NCBI GenBank assembly: GCA_902537415.1
Contig: CACBBC010000002.1
Location: forward strand, 1 to 64,000
DNA length: 64,000 bases
From: an uncultured Alphaproteobacteria bacterium
Lineage (GTDB): Bacteria > Pseudomonadota > Alphaproteobacteria > Rhodobacterales > Rhodobacteraceae
Direction of reading: 5' to 3'
Below, piece after piece: positions 54,006 to 63,208 of this stretch. The position numbers and the translations under genes were made by a program. The notes under the pieces are model-generated. The model ran no database searches. It was not told the origin of the DNA and was given only the letters and a program-made list of their open reading frames with translations. Positions within the stretch are counted from its first letter, which is position 1. Each line of letters begins with the position of its first letter.

Positions 54006-54526
54006 TGCATTACAGATAATAATTGAATAACTGCTTTATCTAGATCATGCTCATTGTTTATAATGATTGAGCCCGTTGGAATATCAAATTTCGCCCTTTT
54101 TAACCTTAGTTGAATATCCTTTGCATTTTCTCTAGCTCTTTTTTTCAATCTTTCGAGAACGGTTTCTTCTTTAGCATCAATGTAAATTATTTTTAAATCT
54201 GGAAATTGCTGCTTATATTCCTTAATAGCATGTCTAGATCCATTGAAAATTACGTTTGTTCCCTTATTAAGGTGATATATAATATCAATAGGTATCCCAT
54301 AAAAGTTATTATGCGCATACCAATGAATAGCGACTCTTTTTTCTTTTAATAAAATATCTATTTGAGACTGATCCACTTTAATAAAGTCTTCGTTGTCGAC
54401 CTCAGCATTCCTAGAAATATATCTTTTAGGGAAATATGCATCGACTTTATTCTTAGCAGCATTAAGAATTGAATCTTTCCCCACTCCAGAAGGGCCTACC
54501 ACTGTAAATAATGTTCCTTTACGCAT
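54002..54526 (-). CDS. phnN: Ribose 1,5-bisphosphate phosphokinase
   Basis: FTVVGPSGVGKDSIL P-loop in phn cluster. Confidence 0.93.
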   Translation of the reverse strand: MRKGTLFTVVGPSGVGKDSILNAAKNKVDAYFPKRYISRNAEVDNEDFIKVDQSQIDILLKEKRVAIHWYAHNNFYGIPIDIIYHLNKGTNVIFNGSRHAIKEYKQQFPDLKIIYIDAKEETVLERLKKRARENAKDIQLRLKRAKFDIPTGSIIINNEHDLDKAVIQLLSVMH

Positions 54527-54538
54527 AATAGATTTTTC

Positions 54539-55213
54539 TCAGCTTGCTGAAAAGTTGCTTACATCTATTTCTCGATCACACACTTTATCCCTTACTTCTT
54601 TGTCATGAAAGATACCGAGTATTGCTGACCCTTTTTCTTTTTTTTCTGAAATCATATCCATGACAATTTTTTTGTTTTCACGATCGAGGCTCGCCGTCGG
54701 CTCATCCAAAAGAAGCAACTTGTAGTCTTTAGAAAAGCCAATAGCGATATTTACCCTTTGTTGTTCCCCTCCTGAAAAAGTCAGTGGGGAGAGGTGCCAT
54801 AACTGAGAGCTTAAATTTAGCCTAGACAATAATGTCTCAGCGATATCCTTCGCTCTGGCGCGACTTTCAAATTGATCAAGAAGAGGTTCCATAACCAAAT
54901 CTATGGTGCTTACTCTCGGTAAAACTCTTAAAAATTGACTTACATACCCCATTTTTTGTTTTCTTAATATCGACATTTCAATGGCTTTTAAATCAAGGAT
55001 ATTTTCCTTATCTATATAAATCTCTCCTTCTGCACATACATAATTACCGTAAATCATTCTCATTAAAGTTGATTTGCCACAACCAGAGTTACCTATCAAT
55101 GCAACACATTCCCCCGAATTAACATTAAAGCAAGCATCTCTAATAACTGAAAATTTCCCTTTGTCTAAGTTCTTTAGATTGAAGGATTTTGCAACATTTT
55201 TTACTTCCAACAT
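54539..55213 (-). CDS. phnL: PhnL ABC-type protein
   Basis: GNSGCGKSTLMRMIYGNY, FSGGEQQRVNIA. Confidence 0.95.
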   Translation of the reverse strand: MLEVKNVAKSFNLKNLDKGKFSVIRDACFNVNSGECVALIGNSGCGKSTLMRMIYGNYVCAEGEIYIDKENILDLKAIEMSILRKQKMGYVSQFLRVLPRVSTIDLVMEPLLDQFESRARAKDIAETLLSRLNLSSQLWHLSPLTFSGGEQQRVNIAIGFSKDYKLLLLDEPTASLDRENKKIVMDMISEKKEKGSAILGIFHDKEVRDKVCDREIDVSNFSAS

Positions 55214-55215
55214 TT

Positions 55216-55986
55216 TTACACCTTTAGTATTGAGGAGACTAGTAATTGCGTGTAGGAATGCTGTGGATCATCCAAAACTTGGTCGGTTAATCCAGTTTCA
55301 ACAATTTTGCCATTTTTCATAACAATCAATCTATTCGCCATGAACCTTGCAACTGCGAGATCATGCGTTACGATTATTACTGACAATCCTAATTCTCTAA
55401 CCAAAGATCTTATAAGATCAAGTAATCTTGCTTGGACAGATACATCAAGCCCACCCGTAGGTTCATCCATAAATATTAGCCTAGGTTTCGTTATAAGATT
55501 TTTAGCAATCTGAAGTCTTTGTTGCATTCCACCAGAAAAAATACTCGGTTTGTCATCCAGTCTGATTGCATCTATTTCAACCTTTTCGATCCATTCGGTG
55601 GCTTCAGCCCTAATTTGGGAGTAATTTCTATACCCTATTGCCATTAGTCTTTCGCCAATGTTCCCTCCAGCACTCACTGCCATTCTAAGACCATCTCGAG
55701 GATTTTGATGGACAAAGGCCCACTCGGTTCTCAGTAGGTTTCTTTTTCTGGGTTCCGGCAAAGACAATAGATCCAACCAATTATTATCTCTATCCAAATA
55801 TGTTATATTACCACCATCTGGTACCAAGCTTCCAGACAAGCAATTTAGAAGAGTTGATTTGCCAGAGCCAGACTCTCCAACAATTCCAACGACCTCACCA
55901 GTGTAAAGCTCTATACTTAAGTTGTTGCAAGCATACACATCGCCAAATTTCTTATTTATAGCCTTCGCTTTTAAAATCTGTTCCAT
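55216..55986 (-). CDS. phnK: PhnK ABC-type protein
   Basis: GESGSGKSTLLNCLSG, FSGGMQQRLQIAKNL, EWAFVHQNPRDGLRM. Confidence 0.95.
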   Translation of the reverse strand: MEQILKAKAINKKFGDVYACNNLSIELYTGEVVGIVGESGSGKSTLLNCLSGSLVPDGGNITYLDRDNNWLDLLSLPEPRKRNLLRTEWAFVHQNPRDGLRMAVSAGGNIGERLMAIGYRNYSQIRAEATEWIEKVEIDAIRLDDKPSIFSGGMQQRLQIAKNLITKPRLIFMDEPTGGLDVSVQARLLDLIRSLVRELGLSVIIVTHDLAVARFMANRLIVMKNGKIVETGLTDQVLDDPQHSYTQLLVSSILKV

Positions 55987-55989
55987 TGT

Positions 55990-56826
55990 TTAACTTTTTT
56001 GACTATTGCAGTAATCACTATCTGAACATGAAAACATTCTAGTTCCCTTATCATCAATAACCACTTCATCGAGATATGTATTGGTGGCACCACATATTTC
56101 ACAAGTCTTCTCGGCTCTTGAGGCTTCAAATGGATAATCTTCAAAATCAAGACTTATAACCTTAGTATATGGAGGAACTGCGTAAATCCTTTGTTCTCTC
56201 CCAGCTCCAAAAAGCTGAATTGCCGAGCAAAAATTCATTTTTGGGTTATCAAATTTTGGTGTAGGTGATGGATCCATTATATAACGATCGTTAACTTTTA
56301 CTGGATAAGCGTATGCTGTGGAAATCTCCCCGTTAATAGATATGTCTTCATATAATTTAACATGCATCAAGCCATATTCTTCTAATGCGTGCATAACCCT
56401 TGTTTCGGTCTCTCTAGGCTCTAAAAATCTTAAGGGCTCTGGTATTGGGACTTGATAAACGAGTATTTGATCTTCTGATAAAACTTGTTCGGGAATGCGG
56501 TGTCTGGTTTGAATTACAGATGCTTTTCCAGTGTTTTCAGTGGTTTTTACACCAGTTACCCTTTCAAAAAATTTTCTTATAGAGACTGCGTTGGTTGTGT
56601 CATCTGAACCCTGATCTATGACCTTCAATACATCCGTTTCTTGCAAGCATGCTGCTGTGACCTGAACGCCGCCAGTACCCCAACCATAAGGCATTGGCAT
56701 TTCCCTACTTGCAAAGGGAACCTGATATCCTGGAATGCATATCGCTTTTATTAGAGCCCTTCTTATCATTCTCTTGGTTTGCTCATCAAGGTAAGCAAAA
56801 TTGAAATCCTCTTCGGAGTTACTCAT
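55990..56826 (-). CDS. phnJ: C-P lyase radical SAM subunit PhnJ
   Basis: CEIC-x21-C-x5-C near the C-terminus; VPFASREMPMPYGWGTGG. Confidence 0.97.
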   Translation of the reverse strand: MSNSEEDFNFAYLDEQTKRMIRRALIKAICIPGYQVPFASREMPMPYGWGTGGVQVTAACLQETDVLKVIDQGSDDTTNAVSIRKFFERVTGVKTTENTGKASVIQTRHRIPEQVLSEDQILVYQVPIPEPLRFLEPRETETRVMHALEEYGLMHVKLYEDISINGEISTAYAYPVKVNDRYIMDPSPTPKFDNPKMNFCSAIQLFGAGREQRIYAVPPYTKVISLDFEDYPFEASRAEKTCEICGATNTYLDEVVIDDKGTRMFSCSDSDYCNSQKS

Positions 56827-57905
56827 CCTTTTTTTGCCTCAAAAGCTGTTTTTCTTATCTTTCTAATTAGCTCCAGTTCTGCCTGAAAATCGACATAATG
56901 AGGAAGCTTAATATGCTCTACAAAACCAGTCGCTTGAATATTATCTCCATGGTACAGAACAAACTCTTCATCTTGAGCGGGAGCACCATCGCTAACCTCT
57001 CCCAATTCTTTCCAACGTAGAGCGCGATCAACTAAAGCCATCGATATCGCTTTCCTCTCCGATTGACCAAAAACAAAACCATAGCCTCTAGTAAATTTAG
57101 GGGGGTGGGTCTTTGAGCCCAGAAATTGGTTAACCGTCTCGCATTCTGAAATCTCTATCTCAGCTATCTCTATATTAAACCCTATCTCTGGGATTTCAAA
57201 TTCAACAGATATAAGTCCTATTCTTAGCTCACCAACGAATGGATGATTTCTTCCGAACCCCCTTTGGGTTGAGTATGCCATACCTAATAAAAACCCTTCA
57301 TCGCTTCGAGTAAGAGCCTGTAGCCGCAATGCTCTATTAGCAGGAATTTCCAAAGGCTGTCGAGTGAGATCTGGCGACTCCGCTTCACTAGATGATGTCT
57401 CTTCTGTCTCAATAATTCCTTCATTATTTAGGAACTGAGTGACGTGTTGGAACATTTGTTCAGTATCTTTTCCAGGCTCAAATTCATCGATGCTGCCATC
57501 TGCTAATAGTTTGAAATCTAAAAGTCGATGAGTGTAATCAAAAGTCGGTCCAAGAAGCTGGCCTCCTGGAATGTCCTTAAACGTCGCGGATATTCTTCTT
57601 TTAGCAATCATTTTGTCCGTATTTATAGGCTGCCCAACTCCAAATCTCGGTAAGGTTGTTCGGTATGCTCTTATTAAAAAAATCGCTTCGATTAAATCTC
57701 CTCTAGCTTGTTTTATTGCTAAAGAAGCAAGCTCAGGATCAAATAGCGAACCTTCAGCCATCACTTTTGCTATTGATAAAGATAATTGAGTCTTTATTTG
57801 ATCGACACTCAGATCTGTGACTTTTCTGTCTCCTCGACGTTCATCCTCCAGCCACCTATGTGCATTATCAATCGCTCTTTCGCCTCCTTTTACAGCTACA
57901 TACAT
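56823..57905 (-). CDS. phnI: C-P lyase subunit PhnI
   Basis: MYVAVKGGERAI, RGYGFVFGQSERKAISMALVDRAL. Confidence 0.97.
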   Translation of the reverse strand: MYVAVKGGERAIDNAHRWLEDERRGDRKVTDLSVDQIKTQLSLSIAKVMAEGSLFDPELASLAIKQARGDLIEAIFLIRAYRTTLPRFGVGQPINTDKMIAKRRISATFKDIPGGQLLGPTFDYTHRLLDFKLLADGSIDEFEPGKDTEQMFQHVTQFLNNEGIIETEETSSSEAESPDLTRQPLEIPANRALRLQALTRSDEGFLLGMAYSTQRGFGRNHPFVGELRIGLISVEFEIPEIGFNIEIAEIEISECETVNQFLGSKTHPPKFTRGYGFVFGQSERKAISMALVDRALRWKELGEVSDGAPAQDEEFVLYHGDNIQATGFVEHIKLPHYVDFQAELELIRKIRKTAFEAKKG

Positions 57906-57906
57906 A

Positions 57907-58470
57907 TTATGTCTCTACCATTGTTGTTCTAGGCAGTCCCATAACAAAATTTTCTTTTGCCAAAAAAATATCAACTCCTAAAGGAAAACTGATAGCACTT
58001 TCTCTTTCAATAATCTTTTCCGGGAGCTCTACATGAAGCGTCTCTTTAATCCCTGGTCCATTTAGAGAAAAACTTTTTACATCTTTGCTTGCATTTTCAA
58101 TCACAATATTGGCCGACCTGTCGGGATACTCGTCCGTACCAATAGGAAATTCGTGAAAAGGTAGTAGTTCCTCTATATGCCCCACTGCGAAATCAACATT
58201 TTTATCGCCAGAAATTTTTGCACCGGTATAAAAATTTATCCAATCCTCGACATTTTTATTTCGAAAGGTCTCTCCTAAAAAAATCTTAGTATTAAAATCA
58301 CAAAAAACTAATATAAGCGTTGCACCAGCGATAGATAGAGGGGTGGGAAGTCCATCAATGACCTGAAAATTCTGAATTTTTCCTGGCATTGCCATCGCTT
58401 TCAACGCTATCCTAAAAGCTCTAGCAGCATCCTTGGACTGGTCTTGGAAGAAGGGAAGCGGATTTGTCAT
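57907..58470 (-). CDS. phnH: C-P lyase subunit PhnH
   Basis: AFRIALKAMAMPGKI, FPLGVDIFLA; order G-H-I-J. Confidence 0.95.
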   Translation of the reverse strand: MTNPLPFFQDQSKDAARAFRIALKAMAMPGKIQNFQVIDGLPTPLSIAGATLILVFCDFNTKIFLGETFRNKNVEDWINFYTGAKISGDKNVDFAVGHIEELLPFHEFPIGTDEYPDRSANIVIENASKDVKSFSLNGPGIKETLHVELPEKIIERESAISFPLGVDIFLAKENFVMGLPRTTMVET

Positions 58471-58913
58471 TTTTCGTCTTCTCCACGCACAAGAGTAAAA
58501 AAATCCACCTTTGTTTTTTCTGCTTTTCTTTTAATTAAGTCATGTCTTTTTTTCTCAATTTCTTTTAGTTTTATTACTATTTTACTTTCAATTAAGGTCC
58601 TTTTATCGCTTTGCATTAAAGCGTCACATAGCGCAGCAACTGTCGACTTCTTTTTACTTCTACCTTGCACATATCCATGACCAACTAACTTACCGTCTTC
58701 TAATTGAATAGAGCATCGCGTAACGGAAATTTCGCCTGCATTAAATTTTTGCCCAGTGTTTCCAATCCTTGCTGTCGCCATAATTGTGCCTATTTCCGGT
58801 TTTCTCAGATAAGTATAGCTCGGATCTAACCCAGTAGACTCATACAACCCAACGAGATCGGATTCAGATGATTTTGCTAAATAGCTCAACCATTTAGACC
58901 TGACTAGTGACAT
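58467..58913 (-). CDS. phnG: C-P lyase subunit PhnG
   Basis: LRKPEIGTIMATARIGNTGQKFNAGEISVTRCSI, GHGYVQGRS. Confidence 0.96.
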   Translation of the reverse strand: MSLVRSKWLSYLAKSSESDLVGLYESTGLDPSYTYLRKPEIGTIMATARIGNTGQKFNAGEISVTRCSIQLEDGKLVGHGYVQGRSKKKSTVAALCDALMQSDKRTLIESKIVIKLKEIEKKRHDLIKRKAEKTKVDFFTLVRGEDEK

Positions 58914-58982
58914 GCTTACCCATACGGTTTATAATTAAATCGGTTTCAAACTAACCCATAATTGGATATTTATTTGAAAATT

Positions 58983-59000
58983 ATGACAAGAACATGACAG
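58983..59000 (-). promoter_or_regulatory. Pho box of phnGHIJKLN
   Basis: Minus: CTGTCAT-GTTC-TTGTCAT, then 10 bp to TAAATA; 70 bp before the phnG start. Confidence 0.85.
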
Positions 59001-59001
59001 A

Positions 59002-59769
59002 TTAAGTTCTATGAGCTTTTTCTTTAAGAAAAATCCTTATTTGCTCCAAATTGAACTTTGCATCATTATCACCATTATCAGCAGCCGACAAATACCACTT
59101 CATTGCCTCGGAAAAGCTTTGCTTCGTGCCGATTCCCATATGATGCATGTAGCCTAAATTAAATTGTGCCTCTACTAAGCCTGATGAGGCAGCTTTTTCA
59201 TACCAATAGAGAGCTCTCTTGAGGTCTTGCTTGATGCATTTACCTTTTTCAAGTAATAGCGCCAAGTTATATTGTGCATGATAATCTCCACCCTCGGCAG
59301 CCAAAAGGTACCAATATTTTGCTCTTGTAATATTTACTGGAGAGCCTTCTCCACTCTCGTACATGAGAGCCACATTGTATTGAGCCACCGAATTACCTAA
59401 CCTTGCAGCATCCAAATAAAGGTCAAGAGCTCTACCTTTGTTTTTTTCTAGCACTAATCCTTGATCATAAAAATATGCCAAGTTAGTCATAGCTTTAGGG
59501 TGCTTTTTTTTTGCTGCTTTTTTATACCATTTTATAGCCACTTCATTATTTTGTAACACCAACAGCCCTTTATCATACGCCCTTCCTAATTTGTATTGAT
59601 ATTCCGGATGGCCCGAATAGGCCATTACCTTATTGAAGCTGAGCTCCGTGAAACTAATATCATCTTTCTCTTTTTTTTTACCAGTTAAATCGATCACTAA
59701 AAGCGAGACAAATGCTATGAATACTAAAATGTATGGGGATTTCTTAGCGTATTTTTTTGAATAATACAT
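59002..59769 (-). CDS. Sel1-like repeat protein with N-terminal membrane anchor
   Basis: Repeated AMKWYLSAADNGDNDAKFNL-type Sel1 units. Confidence 0.9.
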   Translation of the reverse strand: MYYSKKYAKKSPYILVFIAFVSLLVIDLTGKKKEKDDISFTELSFNKVMAYSGHPEYQYKLGRAYDKGLLVLQNNEVAIKWYKKAAKKKHPKAMTNLAYFYDQGLVLEKNKGRALDLYLDAARLGNSVAQYNVALMYESGEGSPVNITRAKYWYLLAAEGGDYHAQYNLALLLEKGKCIKQDLKRALYWYEKAASSGLVEAQFNLGYMHHMGIGTKQSFSEAMKWYLSAADNGDNDAKFNLEQIRIFLKEKAHRT

Positions 59770-59773
59770 TATG

Positions 59774-59802
59774 ATGACATTTATATGACAGAAATATGAC
59801 TA
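59774..59802 (-). promoter_or_regulatory. Triple-half-site Pho box at Sel1 gene start
   Basis: Minus: TAGTCAT-ATTT-CTGTCAT-ATAA-ATGTCAT. Confidence 0.8.
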
Positions 59803-59882
59803 AGTAAAGCATTATTATTGTTGATTTTTTTATATTTATACGTATCATAATTTGTAAAAAAAAAGTCAGATTGAGGGGAAAA

Positions 59883-60041
59883 ATGAGGTTTCGAACAGTA
59901 AAATCAGAGAATTTTTTCAGAAAAAAGCAAACTAAGCTATTGAAAGCTTACGCTTTAGGAAAAGTAAAAAAGGCCGAGAAAATCAGGCAAGGCCTTCTTA
60001 TATCTAACACGGTTCACGTCAATAGATCTGGGTTTAAATAA
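59883..60041 (+). CDS. Unlisted small basic protein (52 aa)
   Basis: gaggggaaaaATG; MRFRTVKSENFFRKKQTKLLKAYALGKVKKAEKIRQGLLISNTVHVNRSGFK*. Confidence 0.5.
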   Translation: MRFRTVKSENFFRKKQTKLLKAYALGKVKKAEKIRQGLLISNTVHVNRSGFK

Positions 60042-61254
60042 TATTCGTCAATGTATTTAAATCCAATCCGTAATGTTTAAGTTGAGTGAAGCAAGCGCCC
60101 ATAAGGCCTAAAAAAATAAGAGCTAGCCAAGGTGACATCCGTAGATAAAAAATCAGGATGAAGGAAATTAGAATTAAAATAATCGATGTTTCTGATGTTG
60201 CTATCGATGGTATAACAAAAGCCAAAAAACTTACAAATAGAATTGAGGTTACAGCTACATTTACTCCCCTTATTCCCCGCAGAAAAATTCTATGTCTTTG
60301 AAGAACATTCCAAAAGTTTATTGCAGGAGATACGAGAAGTAAGGTGGAGCCATAAAGAGAAATTAGTAGAATTAATGAGTACAAGAGCTTTTTCTGATCT
60401 GACACGTCGCCTAATAGAGCACCAAGATACGCAGCAAAAGAAAATAGTGGTCCAGGAATAGCTTGGGCCATTCCATAGCCAAGCATAAAATCTTCCGAAG
60501 ATATAAAGCCATTCTGGACAACTACACCCTCTAACAACGGGAGCACAACGTGACCACCTCCAAAAACCAAAAAACTCATATTGAAAAAGTCCCGGCATAT
60601 TGCAGGAACGCCTTCTAAACTGATAACATTCGAAAAAATTAATAAAATCACAAGAATAAAAAGACAGAGAATAGAATGTATACTGTTCCCTATTTTCAAC
60701 TGGTTAGAAAAGTTTGGTCCTTTAACAGTGTCATTGGTTGAAAGCACACCATATATCCAGCCAATAAGAAGAATCGCGATAGGGTATAGTAATAAGTTAG
60801 TAAAAATTAAAATACCGGAAAAAATTATAAACCCTATTTTGTCCAAGTTATCATTACAAAACATCTTAAACATTGAATAGACCGCCTTCCCCACGATAGG
60901 AATAGAGATGGACGATAATCCAACAATAGTTAAGGAACTTAAAACCACCAAATCGTTGGATATAAATAGAGCAAAAGCAATCATTATAAAAGTTGATGGT
61001 AGGCTGAATGCTAATAAGGCTAGGTGACCACTAATAATTCCTCCTTGCTGCAACCCAATAGCTAATGCTAATTGACTCGAAGTTGGTCCTGGCAATGCTT
61101 GTGTTATCGATAGTAAATGCGTGAATCTCATATCATCGATAATCTTCATCCGCTCTACAAACTTTTCTCTAAAAAAACCTATATGGGCGGTAGGTCCTCC
61201 AAAGGATGTAAAGCCTAAAGAAAGAAATGTAATGAAAATCTTCCACAAAGTCAT
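60034..61254 (-). CDS. chrA: ChrA-family (chromate) transporter, bidomain
   Basis: TSFGGPTAHIGFFREKFVER, QALPGPTSSQLALAIG; second half FGGGHVVLPLLEG, QAIPGPLFSFAAYLG. Confidence 0.93.
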   Translation of the reverse strand: MTLWKIFITFLSLGFTSFGGPTAHIGFFREKFVERMKIIDDMRFTHLLSITQALPGPTSSQLALAIGLQQGGIISGHLALLAFSLPSTFIMIAFALFISNDLVVLSSLTIVGLSSISIPIVGKAVYSMFKMFCNDNLDKIGFIIFSGILIFTNLLLYPIAILLIGWIYGVLSTNDTVKGPNFSNQLKIGNSIHSILCLFILVILLIFSNVISLEGVPAICRDFFNMSFLVFGGGHVVLPLLEGVVVQNGFISSEDFMLGYGMAQAIPGPLFSFAAYLGALLGDVSDQKKLLYSLILLISLYGSTLLLVSPAINFWNVLQRHRIFLRGIRGVNVAVTSILFVSFLAFVIPSIATSETSIILILISFILIFYLRMSPWLALIFLGLMGACFTQLKHYGLDLNTLTNII

Positions 61255-61307
61255 CCTATGACGATATCAGTAGTATTAGGAAAGTAACCTTAAAAATTGA
61301 GAAATTT

Positions 61308-61336
61308 TTGTAAACTTTTTGTAACATTCTTGTCAT
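61308..61336 (+). promoter_or_regulatory. Triple-half-site Pho box upstream of second phnM
   Basis: TTGTAAA-CTTT-TTGTAAC-ATTC-TTGTCAT, 11-bp phase. Confidence 0.75.
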
Positions 61337-61343
61337 AATTTAA

Positions 61344-62516
61344 ATGTACACCGACACTATGTTTTCAGATTTTTCTTTCTCTAGCTCTAACGTTTTAATT
61401 GATGGCAAACTTCAAAAGGGAAGCTTAACCATTGAACAAGGTAAAATTCAATTAGATAGGGAAAGAAGCCCATACAGGCATTATAACATGGGGAATTTCT
61501 ACGTTCTTCCCGGAATAATAGATCTTCATGGGGATGGCTTCGAACGCCACTTATTCCCAAGACCTTCCGCTCCGGTAAAACATACAATAGCCCTCAAAAA
61601 TTTAAGTAACGAATTAATATATAATGGAATTACCACTGCCTATTTAGCTCAATGCTATTCTTGGGAAGGTGGATACAGAAGTCCTGAGTTTACTACTGAA
61701 TTGCTAACGTCTTTAAAAATGCTAAAAAATGACTTTTTGCCCGATCTACGGCTTCAAATAAGATTTGAAACACACCTGATTGACGAGAAAAAATATCTTA
61801 TTGATCTTATAGATCAATTTAATATTGATTACTTAGTCTTTAACAACCATTTGCCTGAGGCAATTAAAAAGTGGGAAAACGATAAACCGAGGATCGAGGC
61901 TTGGGCTGGTCAAACAGGTAGAACTGGCGAGCAACATATAAACATTGTAAAGGGTTACTTGAAGAATAATGTGAGAGTTAAGGGGTTTCTTGAAGAACTC
62001 TCAGGAGAACTGAAAAGAAGAAACATTACCCTTGGATCACATGATGACGATAGCCCTTCAGACAGAGAGTATTATAATTCACTCGGGGCTTACATCTGCG
62101 AATTTCCAACAACTTTGCAAACGGCTGAGGCAGCAAAGAAAAATAACAACGGTGTCATAATGGGAGCACCAAATATCATGAGAGGAGGATCACAAGCTGG
62201 AAACATAGATGCAATAAAATTAGTTAAAAGTGATCTAGTTGACTGCTTGGTTTCTGATTACTACTACCCAGCGCTCTTAGAGTCGGTATGGAAGATGGCT
62301 GATATGAAGGTTAGGTCATTTGAGAACTCGTATAAGATGATCTCGACTAATCCAGCTAGGCTTTTAAATTTAGCTGATAGAGGAGAGTTAGTAGATAATG
62401 CCCGAGCTGACTTACTGATATTAAACCCCGATAATAGAAAAATTGTCGCTGTCTTCTGTAGGGGAATTCCTTTTTTTGTGTCTGATGAGCTCGTGGGTAG
62501 TTTAAGCGCTGCTTAA
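61344..62516 (+). CDS. Divergent PhnM-like amidohydrolase (second copy; start may be 61359)
   Basis: YVLPGIIDLHGDGFERHLFPRP, TLGSHDDDSP, EFPTTLQTAEAAK, CLVSDYYYPALL. Confidence 0.9.
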   Translation: MYTDTMFSDFSFSSSNVLIDGKLQKGSLTIEQGKIQLDRERSPYRHYNMGNFYVLPGIIDLHGDGFERHLFPRPSAPVKHTIALKNLSNELIYNGITTAYLAQCYSWEGGYRSPEFTTELLTSLKMLKNDFLPDLRLQIRFETHLIDEKKYLIDLIDQFNIDYLVFNNHLPEAIKKWENDKPRIEAWAGQTGRTGEQHINIVKGYLKNNVRVKGFLEELSGELKRRNITLGSHDDDSPSDREYYNSLGAYICEFPTTLQTAEAAKKNNNGVIMGAPNIMRGGSQAGNIDAIKLVKSDLVDCLVSDYYYPALLESVWKMADMKVRSFENSYKMISTNPARLLNLADRGELVDNARADLLILNPDNRKIVAVFCRGIPFFVSDELVGSLSAA

Positions 62517-63208
62517 GAAAACTTCTCTATGAAGCTCTCTACTGAAAGTTCTCTAAAATCCTTTAACCGTTGACCTATCGTGTCATGATCCCAATCCCAC
62601 CAAGACATTTCCATAAGTTGATCAACAACTTTATCGTTAAATCGCATTCTTATAAGCCTTGCAGGATTTCCTGCCACTATTGAATATGGTTTAATATTTT
62701 TTGTAACAACACTTCCTGCTCCAATAATTGAGCCATGTCCAATAATTACTTCTGGTTTAATAATTGAGCCATGGCCTAACCAGGTGTCATGGCCAACATT
62801 AGCCATTCTTGCTTCTCGGGCAGCAAAAAATTCGTGATCCTCTTTCTGGTCCTTCCAGTAATCATTAGAGCGGTAAAGAAAATGGTGCAAAGATGCTTTA
62901 TCCATAGGATGGTCTGTTGGACCGATCCTAACAAAGCTTGCTATATTAGAGAATTTCCCTATCTCAACATTCGCAAAATCACAATATCTTGCACAGTAAG
63001 AGTAATCACCGACAAAAGCATTTAGAAGATGCGTACCCATTCCAATCTCTACAAAGCGTCCAAAGTTGCTATTCTTTATGCTGCACTCTTGGTGTATAAG
63101 CGGTTTTTCGATTGAGAGATTTTGGGTCATGCTTTGGTCTTGAAATTCTAATTCACCAAAACTTCCACCAAGGTTTTTGTTCTTCCTTATTAACTTTTTT
63201 ATCCTCAC
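62513..63208 (-). CDS. Phosphonate-operon hexapeptide-repeat acetyltransferase (start may be 63130)
   Basis: GMGTHLLNAFVGDYSYCARYCDFANVEIGKFSNIASFVRIGPTDHPMD..., left-handed beta-helix repeats. Confidence 0.88.
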   Translation of the reverse strand: MRIKKLIRKNKNLGGSFGELEFQDQSMTQNLSIEKPLIHQECSIKNSNFGRFVEIGMGTHLLNAFVGDYSYCARYCDFANVEIGKFSNIASFVRIGPTDHPMDKASLHHFLYRSNDYWKDQKEDHEFFAAREARMANVGHDTWLGHGSIIKPEVIIGHGSIIGAGSVVTKNIKPYSIVAGNPARLIRMRFNDKVVDQLMEMSWWDWDHDTIGQRLKDFRELSVESFIEKFS

